This document shows positions 1-5,175 of a DNA stretch of 5,175 nucleotides, one piece after another. A model generated the notes under the pieces. The model was not told the origin of the DNA and did not search any database. It worked only from the letters and a program-made list of their open reading frames with translations. Both the position numbers and the translations under genes were made by a program. The stretch is from the NCBI GenBank assembly GCA_030648225.1, contig JAUSIA010000450.1, positions 1 through 5,175 on the forward strand. Reading direction: 5' to 3'. Each line of letters begins with the position of its first letter. The first letter of the stretch is position 1. The DNA is from Ignavibacteria bacterium. Lineage in GTDB: Bacteria > Bacteroidota > Ignavibacteria > Ignavibacteriales > Ignavibacteriaceae.

Positions 1-296
1 GATGTTACATTATAAATCTTAAAGAAATCTTCTAGGACATAATAAACCTGGTTAGATGAATAATAACCTCTTTTTCCATTTGATAAGCTCAGGTAAGTTT
101 GAGATGCAAGATAACCAGAAAGAGCAGATACATTTCCCTCAGAAATTGCTGACTCTATATTGTTAAAAATATTCTGTTTAACAGCTACGTTTTTGCTTGA
201 ATCAAATTTGTTTAAATAATTTTTTTCCTGGGCAGAAACTGATCCCAGAAAAATTACAAGAAGAAATAAATTATATATTATCAAATCTTTAATCAT
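1..296 (-). CDS. Secreted DUF4783-like (NTF2-like) protein, partial, C-terminus off the left edge
   Basis: Reading leftward from the ATG at 296-294, the frame stays open for 98 codons to the window edge. Residues 1-22 look like a Sec signal peptide: Lys at position 3, a hydrophobic stretch (residues 9-18), then SVSA with likely cleavage before Q23. The mature part has the pattern of the DUF4783 family of Bacteroidota and relatives: 'IFNNIESAISEGNVSALSGYL', then 'YYSSNQVYYVLEDFF' around residues 78-92. These are small exported proteins with a predicted NTF2-like fold and no established biochemical role. An in-frame TGA at 321-323 limits the start, and ATG 296 is the first good one. The stretch before it reads GCAGAG, a weak ribosome site. 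The assignment is from memory of the family pattern, since no search was run. The signal peptide and open frame are seen directly. Confidence 0.72.
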   Translation of the reverse strand, partial: MIKDLIIYNLFLLVIFLGSVSAQEKNYLNKFDSSKNVAVKQNIFNNIESAISEGNVSALSGYLASQTYLSLSNGKRGYYSSNQVYYVLEDFFKIYNVT

Positions 297-311
297 CTCT
301 GCAAAACATTT

Positions 312-319
312 CAAATTTA
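312..319 (-). promoter_or_regulatory. Candidate Bacteroidota-type -7 box for the DUF4783-like gene
   Basis: On the minus strand the bases read TAAATTTG, an exact match to the TAnnTTTG -7 element known from Bacteroidota promoters. It lies 15 bases before the ATG at 296. A clear -33 TTTG partner is missing; only a TTTA lies further upstream. If used, it would give a very short leader. An 8-base match with four fixed T/A positions is easily met by chance in AT-rich DNA, so this is weak. Confidence 0.25.
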
Positions 320-378
320 ATCAATAATTAAGAGTAAATCTATTAGTCCAGAGTTTGTGAAAATTTGTTTTTTAATTG

Positions 379-398
379 CCACGAGCTTTAGCTCGTGG
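379..398. repeat. REP-like palindrome 1 (GCTTTAGC core)
   Basis: The arm CCACGAGCT (379-387) and its exact reverse complement AGCTCGTGG (390-398) leave two T bases between them, giving a 9-bp perfect stem. The centre is GCTTTAGC (385-392). It is the first of three hairpins packed into about 125 bp of non-coding DNA between two minus-strand genes. Spacing and shape resemble REP/BIME elements mobilised by REP-associated tyrosine transposases, but no such transposase is in the window. Confidence 0.7.
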
Positions 399-420
399 AT
401 AAAAACTAAAAAGAAACTAA

Positions 421-459
421 GGCTTTAGCCACAGATAATTAAGAATGGTGGCTAAAGCC
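421..459. repeat. REP-like inverted repeat 2, 12-bp perfect arms, each arm also palindromic
   Basis: GGCTTTAGCCAC (421-432) is the exact reverse complement of GTGGCTAAAGCC (448-459), with a 15-base spacer. Each arm can also fold on itself: GGCT-TT-AGCC (421-430) and TGGCT-AA-AGCCA (449-460). Both arms hold the core octamer GCTTTAGC or its complement (422-429 and 451-458). This is a head-to-head pair of small REP-like units, the arrangement called a BIME in other bacteria. The function is unknown. Confidence 0.7.
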
Positions 460-478
460 AAATATTTTTAGTTATTTA

Positions 479-502
479 AACCCCGACATAAATGTCGGGG
501 TT
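479..502 (-). terminator. Strong hairpin, candidate terminator of the FN3 lipoprotein gene (or third REP-like unit)
   Basis: AACCCCGACAT (479-489) pairs perfectly with ATGTCGGGGTT (492-502) around two A bases: an 11-bp, GC-rich stem. It lies 61 bases past the stop of the minus-strand lipoprotein gene (564). Minus-strand reading continues into TTTAAATAAC, so only a short T tail follows. The plus side continues TTATT. It could end transcription on the minus strand. Its TAAA-centred loop and its place beside two similar palindromes suggest it belongs to the same repeat group, and both roles may hold. Confidence 0.5.
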
Positions 503-563
503 ATTCATTAGAAATAATTTAGTTGAGTACTCACTAAAAATTTTTGAATTTTCGTTTTGTTTT

Positions 564-1400
564 TCATTCATGGTTACTAACATTCTGTGTCAGCTTTTTC
601 TTCCCTGTTAAAGGTCCTCTTTCTGTTCCTTTATTTCTTGGTTTAAGTTGATTATTGCCTTCAACAAGCTGGTAAGCCCAGTCAAAAACTATCCTGTCAT
701 TTGTTATACTTTTTACCCTGATCTTTGCAAAGTGGTTATCCCATGTCCATATTACATAAGTATGTCCAACTTCTGCAACTTCATATTTATCTGGTGCCCA
801 GCCTGAAGCTGGAGCAAAAGGAATATCATAAATATCAATTGTTGGTCCCATATCCTGTATATCCGAATCATCCCAAACATTCAGATAATATTCTCCTTCA
901 AATAGTTCAAAGAATAGATCTGATTCAAGATCATCATAAGGAACAACCAAATACTCGGAAAAAGCATATCCTGAATTTTCAGGGAATCTACGGAAATCAA
1001 AAATAGACTGGTTAAAACCTTCAGGTATTGGGGTTGCATAAATAACATCAAAGCTTAATTCGCTTTCATTTCCATTATAATCATAAGCTGTAACAGAATA
1101 ATAATAAGTAACGCCATTTTCAACTTCCCTGTCAATAAAGTAGTTTGTCTCCGAAGAGCCAATCAACTCATATCTTCCATCGTATTCAAAACTATAGTAA
1201 ACATTATAACCTGCAAGATCGGATTCACGATTTTCATTCCAATAAAGATCAACCCGGTTATCTCCATTAACAACAACAATTCCACTTGGTTCTGCTGGTG
1301 GATTATAATCATAATATTGGTCATCAGAGTCATATATATCGCAGGAAGCAAGAAATGCTGAAGCAATTAAAACTAAAATATATTTGGATAACTTTTTCAT
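564..1400 (-). CDS. FN3-domain lipoprotein, 278 aa, function unknown
   Basis: The ATG at 1400-1398 is preceded by AAGGA (minus strand, 1410-1406) with a 5-base gap, a good ribosome site that fixes the start. The stop is TGA at 566-564. Residues 1-20 form a type II signal peptide: Lys2-Lys3, a hydrophobic core, then the lipobox L17-A18-S19-C20. Cys20 would be lipidated, so the mature protein should sit in the outer membrane. Residues 21-33 are a flexible stretch rich in Asp and Tyr. A fibronectin type III domain spans about residues 34-124, with Trp54, the 'AGYNVYYS' strand and the late 'YYYSVTAYDYNGNES' strand typical of the fold. Residues 130-250 are aromatic- and Asp-rich and probably mostly beta; I recognise no family there. 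The last 30 residues are basic and polar, likely disordered. FN3 domains usually serve as spacers or binding modules, so the C-terminal part probably carries the specific function. The gene stands alone and diverges from hsdR. Confidence 0.85.
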   Translation of the reverse strand: MKKLSKYILVLIASAFLASCDIYDSDDQYYDYNPPAEPSGIVVVNGDNRVDLYWNENRESDLAGYNVYYSFEYDGRYELIGSSETNYFIDREVENGVTYYYSVTAYDYNGNESELSFDVIYATPIPEGFNQSIFDFRRFPENSGYAFSEYLVVPYDDLESDLFFELFEGEYYLNVWDDSDIQDMGPTIDIYDIPFAPASGWAPDKYEVAEVGHTYVIWTWDNHFAKIRVKSITNDRIVFDWAYQLVEGNNQLKPRNKGTERGPLTGKKKLTQNVSNHE

Positions 1401-1405
1401 TTGAG

Positions 1406-1410
1406 TCCTT
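1406..1410 (-). promoter_or_regulatory. Ribosome binding site of the FN3 lipoprotein gene
   Basis: The minus strand reads AAGGA, 5 bases before the ATG at 1400. It is one of two clear Shine-Dalgarno-like sites in the window and supports the chosen start. No convincing TTTG/TAnnTTTG promoter pair was found upstream of it. Confidence 0.65.
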
Positions 1411-1538
1411 AGTTTTTATTTTAAGTTACCCAAAGAAAATGCCACCAATTTATAGTTGTTTTCTTTCTTTATTAAAGATTTTCTAAAGATTCGGTGTACA
1501 GATTCTTATACAGAGTGTATAGAAAGATTATCCGGTTT

Positions 1539-1613
1539 TGGAATAATGGAGTGTTGAAATGGTGGAATATTGGAATGTTGCTTTACTCATTACTCCTCTA
1601 CTCCATTATTCCA
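1539..1613. repeat. TGGAAT-rich imperfect hairpin with 14-bp perfect arms
   Basis: TGGAATAATGGAGT (1539-1552) is the exact reverse complement of 1600-1613. The spacer continues the same pattern. The left half repeats TGG/TGGAAT-like units about every 8-10 bases (roughly 1539-1578), and the right half repeats their complement, such as TACTCC, TATTCC and TACTCC (to about 1620). The whole stretch folds as a long imperfect hairpin of simple, roughly 9-base units. It looks like a non-coding repeat family or degenerate satellite rather than a gene. Confidence 0.6.
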
Positions 1614-1637
1614 TTACTCCCCTTTGCCTTACCCATT

Positions 1638-1677
1638 TGTCATTTCGAATCCTGCTTTAGCGGGATGATAAATCTCC
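1638..1677. repeat. Dispersed REP-like element (TTTGTCATTTCGA ... GATAAATCTCC type)
   Basis: TTTGTCATTTCGA (1637-1648), then a small hairpin, then GATGATAAATCTCC. The hairpin pairs ATCCTGC (1649-1655) with GCGGGAT (1660-1666) around TTTA, 7 pairs with one G-T. The outer motif resembles a widely dispersed intergenic repeat of the form GTCATTTCGA...GAGAAATCT that I know from many bacterial genomes, including Bacteroidota. The centre again is GCTTTAGC (1654-1661), the octamer shared with the palindromes at 379-459. Whether it is multicopy here cannot be seen from the window. Confidence 0.5.
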
Positions 1678-1725
1678 TTCTTACCTTATTCTAACATTTA
1701 ATAATTTTCCCTATTAAATATTTTC

Positions 1726-1756
1726 TTGCTAAAATCAGGGGGATTTTATACGTTTA
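1726..1756 (+). promoter_or_regulatory. Candidate hsdR promoter with an embedded inverted repeat
   Basis: TACGTTTA (1749-1756) differs in one base from the Bacteroidota -7 pattern TAnnTTTG. A TTG (1726-1728) lies 20 bases upstream, close to the expected place of the -33 TTTG. Between them, TAAAATC (1730-1736) and GATTTTA (1742-1748) form a 7-bp inverted repeat around AGGGG, which could be a small operator. Both boxes are imperfect and the leader to hsdR would be about 100 bases, so this is only a candidate. Confidence 0.2.
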
Positions 1757-1853
1757 TTAAACCTTTTTTGGGTTTACATCCTTTTGGGTACCAAATTGAG
1801 TAAATTAAATCCAGTTACAAATCCTCCTGTTGCTTCAGGCAAAATATTATTCC

Positions 1854-1857
1854 AGGA
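1854..1857 (+). promoter_or_regulatory. Ribosome binding site of hsdR
   Basis: AGGA lies 6 bases before the ATG at 1864. An in-frame TAA at 1861-1863 sits directly before that ATG, so no longer start is possible. Confidence 0.6.
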
Positions 1858-1863
1858 TATTAA

Positions 1864-4644
1864 ATGACTCCCGAACAACTTGCCCGACAAAAAATTGATA
1901 AGAAGCTTATTCAAGCAGGATGGCTTGTCCAGGATTACAATCACTTTAATCCTTCTGCCGGTTTAGGTATTGCTGTCTGTGAATATCCCGTTGAAACAGG
2001 AAAGGTTGACTATCTTCTTTTTATTGATCGTAAACCTATCGGAGTAATCGAAGCAAAGAAAGAGGGAGTAACTTTAAGCGGCGTCCATGAACAAACTGTT
2101 CGCTATGCTGATGGAAAACTGAAACACATTATCAATAAAGAAACAATTCCTTTCCGATATGAATCAACCGGAGTTGAAACTTACTTTACTGATACCCGCG
2201 ATCCTTTTCCAAGACAAAGAGAGATATTTCATTTTCATAAACCTGAAACACTTGAGGAATTAAATAAACAAGAAGATAGCTTAAGAAAAAGACTTCAATC
2301 TTTACCAACTCTGCCAACAAATGGATTAAGACTCTGCCAGACTGAAGCAATTATTAATCTTGAAAAGTCGTTCGCCTCAAACCGGCCTCGTGCGGTTATA
2401 CAAATGGCAACAGGAGCAGGAAAAACTTTTACTGCCATTACTTCTGTTTACCGCTTATTAAAATATGCCAAAGCAAAACGTATTCTCTTCCTGGTTGATA
2501 CAAGGAATCTTGGTAAACAGGCTGAGCAGGAATTCCGTGCATTTAAACCTAATGATGATAAAAGATTATTCCCGGAGCTTTATAATGTGCAGCGGCTGCA
2601 ATCAAATTTTATTGACATGAAAGGACAGGCCTGCATCAGCACTATTCAAAGGATGTACTCAATACTTAAAGGTGAGGAGCTTGATGAATCTCTTGAGGAT
2701 GAACCTCTTTATAAATTAGATCCAAAGATGACATCTTTTGGAAAGATGTCATCTTTAAATAAGGAAGTCGCATACAATCCTGCTGTTCCAATTGAAAGCT
2801 TTGACTTTGTGATTATTGATGAATGCCACCGCTCTATTTACAATCTCTGGAAACAGGTGCTTGATTACTTTGATGCTTTTATGATCGGACTTACCGCCAC
2901 TCCCGATAAAAGAACCTATGCTTTCTTTAATGAAAACCTGGTGAGCCATTATGCACATAAGCAGGCTGTTGCTGATAATGTGAACGTTGATTATGATGTT
3001 TACACAATCGAAACTGATATAACACAGAAAGGTGCTATTCTTAATGCAAAGGAATATGTTGATTTCAGAAATAAGATGACTCGTGAAAAGCAATGGACTC
3101 TTCTTGAAGATGAAGTTATATATGAAGGAAGGCAGCTTGACCGTGATGTTGTTAATCCCAGCCAGATAAGAAATATTATAAAAACATACCGTGAAAAACT
3201 TAAAACAGATATCTTCCCTGAAAGAGATGAAGTTCCTAAAACTCTGATCTTTGCAAAGACCGACAGCCACGCTGAGGATATTGTTAAGATTGCCCGTGAA
3301 GAATTTGATGAAGGGAATGACTTCTGCAAAAAGATAACTTACAATGTAAAGAATGAAGATCCCGAATCTTTCCTGCAGCAGTTCAGAACAGGCTATTATC
3401 CGCGTATTGCTGTTACAGTTGATATGATTGCAACCGGCACAGATGTAAAGCCGATTGAAGCTCTTATCTTTATGCGAGATGTCCGCTCACGGAATTATTT
3501 TCAGCAGATGGTGGGAAGGGGAACTCGCACATTAAACAAGGATGATCTTGTTAAAGTTACTCCCAGTGCCAAAACAAATAAAAGCCGTTTTGTAATTGTT
3601 GATGCTGTAGGTGTGTTTAAGACAATGAAGATTGATTATCCCGCAGTTGATAATAAACCAACCGTTCCTCTTAAAGACCTGATGAAGATGGCAATATTTG
3701 AAAGAGATGAAGATACTTTAACTTCTCTTGCATCCCGTTTAACAAGACTCGACAAACAGGTTACAGAAAAGGATAGAGAAAAATTCAAAGAACTTTCCGG
3801 CGGAAAAACTTTAAGCGATGTAGTTAAAAATTTAATGAATGCTCACGATCCAGATAAGCTGACTGAAACAGCAAAACAAAAATTTAATCTCCCCACTGAT
3901 ACTGAACCAAATGAGGAACAGCTTAAGCAGGCTGCAGATGAACTCTCCTTAAATGCTGTTAAGCCTTTTGATAAACCTGAGCTGAGAGATTTTATTGAAA
4001 CTGTAAGACAAAAGATTTACCAGGTAATTGACAACACCAATATTGATAAAGTTACATTTGCAGGATATGATAAAGATGCAAAAGAGAAAGCGGAAGAAAT
4101 AATTAACAACTTCCGGAAGTTTATTGATGAGAATAAAGATGAGATAATTGCTTTAAGAATATTATATAACCGTAGGGGCGGAATTCATTCTGCCCTTACC
4201 TTTAATGCATTAGAAGGACTTCGCGATGCTTTGAATATGTCTCCATATTATTTAACTCCCGAAGTTATCTGGAATGCATATAGAAGATTCTATCCTCAAA
4301 AGGTTAAAGGAACAACGGCAGTAAGAATTCTTACAGATATTATTTGTCTTATAAGGTTTGAACTCAGTATTTACAAAGAGCTTGAGCCAAGAGAGGAGAT
4401 AGTGAACAGATTATTTAAGGATTGGATATTCAGAAAGAATGCAGGTCCCAAACAGTTTACAGAAGAACAGATGGAATGGCTTAGAATGATTAAAGACCAT
4501 ATTATTACTTCCGTAAGAATTGAGAAGGAAGATTTTGGATACACTCCGTTTAATGATAGAGGAGGATTAGGAAAATTCTGGAAATTGTTTGGTGAAAAGA
4601 CAGATGAGATAATTAAAGAATTAAATAAGGAATTAGCTGCATAA
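1864..4644 (+). CDS. hsdR: Type I restriction enzyme subunit R (EcoEI class), nuclease plus SF2 translocase, 926 aa
   Basis: HsdR is the ATP-driven translocating and DNA-cleaving subunit of a type I restriction-modification complex. It acts in the cytoplasm on unmethylated foreign DNA together with HsdM and HsdS. Domains in order: an N-terminal PD-(D/E)XK nuclease (about 1-110) with Asp49, Glu63 and Lys65 ('VDYLLF', 'VIEAKKEG') and the type I QxxxY motif Gln77-Tyr81; helicase lobe 1 with Gln159, Walker A G184-AGKT188, DECH box 319-322 and 'GLTATP' 342-347; lobe 2 with 'LIFAKT' near 461-466, motif V near 517-530 and motif VI 'QQMVGRGTR' 547-555; and an EcoEI-type C-terminal domain (about 690-920) expected to bind the methylase core. 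All key catalytic residues are present, so the protein should be active. Its length is within the class, slightly long. It has two oddities: residues 287-298 are encoded by a perfect hairpin (2724-2756) and repeat as KMTSF/KMSSL, and no hsdM or hsdS is in view. Confidence 0.95.
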   Translation: MTPEQLARQKIDKKLIQAGWLVQDYNHFNPSAGLGIAVCEYPVETGKVDYLLFIDRKPIGVIEAKKEGVTLSGVHEQTVRYADGKLKHIINKETIPFRYESTGVETYFTDTRDPFPRQREIFHFHKPETLEELNKQEDSLRKRLQSLPTLPTNGLRLCQTEAIINLEKSFASNRPRAVIQMATGAGKTFTAITSVYRLLKYAKAKRILFLVDTRNLGKQAEQEFRAFKPNDDKRLFPELYNVQRLQSNFIDMKGQACISTIQRMYSILKGEELDESLEDEPLYKLDPKMTSFGKMSSLNKEVAYNPAVPIESFDFVIIDECHRSIYNLWKQVLDYFDAFMIGLTATPDKRTYAFFNENLVSHYAHKQAVADNVNVDYDVYTIETDITQKGAILNAKEYVDFRNKMTREKQWTLLEDEVIYEGRQLDRDVVNPSQIRNIIKTYREKLKTDIFPERDEVPKTLIFAKTDSHAEDIVKIAREEFDEGNDFCKKITYNVKNEDPESFLQQFRTGYYPRIAVTVDMIATGTDVKPIEALIFMRDVRSRNYFQQMVGRGTRTLNKDDLVKVTPSAKTNKSRFVIVDAVGVFKTMKIDYPAVDNKPTVPLKDLMKMAIFERDEDTLTSLASRLTRLDKQVTEKDREKFKELSGGKTLSDVVKNLMNAHDPDKLTETAKQKFNLPTDTEPNEEQLKQAADELSLNAVKPFDKPELRDFIETVRQKIYQVIDNTNIDKVTFAGYDKDAKEKAEEIINNFRKFIDENKDEIIALRILYNRRGGIHSALTFNALEGLRDALNMSPYYLTPEVIWNAYRRFYPQKVKGTTAVRILTDIICLIRFELSIYKELEPREEIVNRLFKDWIFRKNAGPKQFTEEQMEWLRMIKDHIITSVRIEKEDFGYTPFNDRGGLGKFWKLFGEKTDEIIKELNKELAA
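2724..2756 (+). repeat. 33-bp perfect hairpin of two self-palindromic arms inside hsdR
   Basis: AAAGATGACATCTTT (2724-2738) pairs perfectly with AAAGATGTCATCTTT (2742-2756) around the triplet TGG: a 15-bp stem with a 3-base loop. Each arm is itself an odd palindrome, AAAGATG-N-CATCTTT, with N = A in one and T in the other. The unit is 33 bases, exactly 11 codons, and is read in frame as a repeat, KMTSF-G-KMSSL. It falls in a poorly conserved linker just before the DECH box region of HsdR. It looks like a small palindromic repeat that entered the gene without breaking it, though chance or selection on an mRNA structure is possible. Confidence 0.75.
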
Positions 4645-4646
4645 TC

Positions 4647-4844
4647 GTCTGAACCAGGATTGACCAGGATTTAAGGATTATCAGGATTCTTTATTCATTG
4701 CCAAAATTTCCAAATGATTTCCAAATAAAATAAGTTGGTTTAATCTTGATTTATTTATGAAATGAAAAACAAATACGTAATTCTGACTAATTTCCGAATC
4801 AATAATCCTGTAAATCCTAAAATCATGTAAATCATGGTTCAGAC
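4647..4844. repeat. 198-bp element bounded by ~50-bp imperfect inverted repeats
   Basis: The left arm (4647-4696) starts GTCTGAACCA two bases after the hsdR stop. The right arm (4796-4844) ends TGGTTCAGAC, the exact complement. Inside these 10-bp perfect tips the arms stay similar over about 50 bases with one gap and some mismatches. Both are made of AGGATT-like units every 8-10 bases: AGGATT at 4656, 4666, 4674 and 4683 in the left arm, and AATCCT/AATCAT in the right. The inner ends also match (4682-4696 against 4796-4810, two mismatches). The 99-base AT-rich spacer has a 10-base direct repeat, ATTTCCAAAT (4706-4715, 4717-4726), and no gene. It may be a MITE-like mobile unit or a large RNA hairpin that also ends hsdR transcription. 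No target-site duplication is evident. Confidence 0.75.
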
Positions 4845-4845
4845 A

Positions 4846-5175
4846 ATGAGATATGAGGAGATAACAAAACGCATTATAGGTTGTGCAATGAAAGTTCATT
4901 CCTTTTTGGGAAATGGATTTCAGGAGGTTATTTATCAGAGAGCTATGGAAATTGAAATGAATATTGAAGGCTTATCTTTTGAAAGAGAAAAAGAAATGCC
5001 GGTCTTATATAAAGGTAATATTATCGGCACAAGAAGAGTTGATTTCTTTGTTGAAGGAAAAATAATGGTTGAGTTAAAAGCATTGATACAACTTGAAGAT
5101 GTTCATCTGGCTCAGGCTAAGAACTATCTTGAAGCTTATAATATGGAAGTTGGCTTGTTGATAAATTTTGGGGCC
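4846..5175 (+). CDS. GxxExxY protein, PD-(D/E)XK nuclease-like fold, nearly complete, runs off the right edge
   Basis: The frame is open for 110 codons from ATG 4846. The family's name motif is G24-FQ-E27-VI-Y30, after the usual 'AMKVHSFLGNGF' lead-in. A nuclease-like core follows: Asp66 in 'GTRRVDFF', then Glu76 and Lys78 in 'VELKA'. Gln90-AKN-Tyr94 in 'VHLAQAKNYLEAYN' resembles the QxxxY motif of related nucleases. 'VGLLINFGA' at the edge is the usual near-C-terminal strand, so only a few residues should be missing. The family is widespread in Bacteroidota and other phyla; its biological role is not established and activity is inferred only from the fold. An upstream ATG at 4834 (adding MVQT) is possible; an in-frame TAA at 4828-4830 bars anything longer. 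I chose 4846 because the family N-terminus usually begins near 'YEEIT' and the extra residues would be encoded by the inverted repeat. Neither start has a Shine-Dalgarno site. Confidence 0.88.
   Translation, partial: MRYEEITKRIIGCAMKVHSFLGNGFQEVIYQRAMEIEMNIEGLSFEREKEMPVLYKGNIIGTRRVDFFVEGKIMVELKALIQLEDVHLAQAKNYLEAYNMEVGLLINFGA

Larger units (their letters stand above)
297..563. other. Intergenic region with three hairpins, no gene
   Basis: This is the gap between the stop of the FN3 lipoprotein gene and the start of the DUF4783-like gene, both on the minus strand. It holds the three palindromes listed separately, a short 10-bp palindrome TGAGTACTCA (524-533), and the upstream region of the DUF4783-like gene. 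No convincing reading frame with a ribosome site was seen on either strand. Confidence 0.7.
1401..1863. other. Divergent intergenic region between the lipoprotein gene and hsdR, repeats only
   Basis: This 463-bp gap separates two divergent genes and must hold both promoters. It contains the TGGAAT-type inverted repeat (1539-1613) and the REP-like element (about 1638-1677), followed by an AT-rich leader with a 7-bp inverted repeat (1730-1748). Two similar T-G tracts lie at 1763-1789. Frames of 66 codons can be read across the repeats, but they lack ribosome sites and protein-like composition. No tRNA or known RNA gene was seen. Confidence 0.7.

Noticed and set aside
725..1006. Plus-strand open frame of 93 codons
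   Set aside because: It lies antisense to the FN3 lipoprotein gene, has no ribosome site, and its translation resembles no protein family.
1163..1366. Minus-strand open frame of 67 codons
   Set aside because: It is an out-of-frame reading of the lipoprotein gene on the same strand, in its best-supported domain.
1286..1694. Two plus-strand open frames of 66 codons (1286-1486, 1494-1694)
   Set aside because: The first is mostly antisense to the lipoprotein gene. The second runs over the TGGAAT and REP-like repeats. Neither has a ribosome site or protein-like composition.
1763..1789. Two T-tract/TTGGG repeats read as a TTTG promoter pair
   Set aside because: The spacing and the second box do not match TAnnTTTG; they are more likely a simple short direct repeat.
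1821..1858. Possible hairpin ATCCT/AGGAT covering the hsdR ribosome site
   Set aside because: Only 5 base pairs across a 28-base loop, which is expected by chance.
2755..3329. Minus-strand open frames inside hsdR (171 and 109 codons)
   Set aside because: They are antisense to the well-supported helicase region of hsdR and are explained by its codon bias.
4647..4696. CRISPR-like array, because AGGATT recurs every 8-10 bases
   Set aside because: The units are far too short, there are no spacers of constant length, and the block is mirrored at 4796-4844, so it is an inverted repeat and not an array.
4681..4899. Minus-strand open frame of 72 codons
   Set aside because: It crosses the inverted-repeat element and the start of the GxxExxY gene antisense, with no ribosome site or recognisable product.

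Overview
The window is AT-rich bacterial DNA that looks like Bacteroidota in the broad sense. The Ignavibacteria/Chlorobi side is a good fit, but I cannot fix the genus. Three things point there: an exported protein of the DUF4783 type, a fibronectin-III lipoprotein with an acidic tether, and a PD-(D/E)XK protein of the GxxExxY family. Shine-Dalgarno sites are weak or absent for two of the four genes, and small palindromic repeats fill the intergenic gaps.

Layout. The left third is read on the minus strand. It holds the start of a secreted DUF4783-like protein (1-296, running off the left edge), a 267-bp gap with three hairpins (297-563), and a complete FN3 lipoprotein (564-1400). A 463-bp divergent intergenic region follows (1401-1863). 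It carries a TGGAAT-rich inverted repeat and a REP-like element with a GCTTTAGC core, then the leader of the next gene. The right part is read on the plus strand: a complete 926-residue type I restriction subunit R of the EcoEI class (1864-4644), a roughly 200-bp element bounded by long imperfect inverted repeats (4647-4844), and a GxxExxY protein (4846 to the right edge, nearly complete).

How the genes work together. HsdR is the DNA-translocating and cleaving subunit of a type I restriction-modification system. It needs HsdM and HsdS, and neither is in the window, so they must lie beyond the right edge, lie elsewhere, or be lost. The GxxExxY gene brings a second PD-(D/E)XK fold next to HsdR, and the inverted-repeat element lies exactly between the two. 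The two left-hand genes encode exported proteins and look unrelated to defence, so 1401-1863 probably marks the boundary between a housekeeping or envelope region and an accessory defence region.

The most unusual signals are two. One is a perfect 15-bp-stem hairpin (2724-2756) built from two self-palindromic arms, lying in frame inside hsdR, like a palindromic element that entered a coding sequence. The other is the inverted-repeat element whose right end supplies, or directly precedes, the start codon of the GxxExxY gene.
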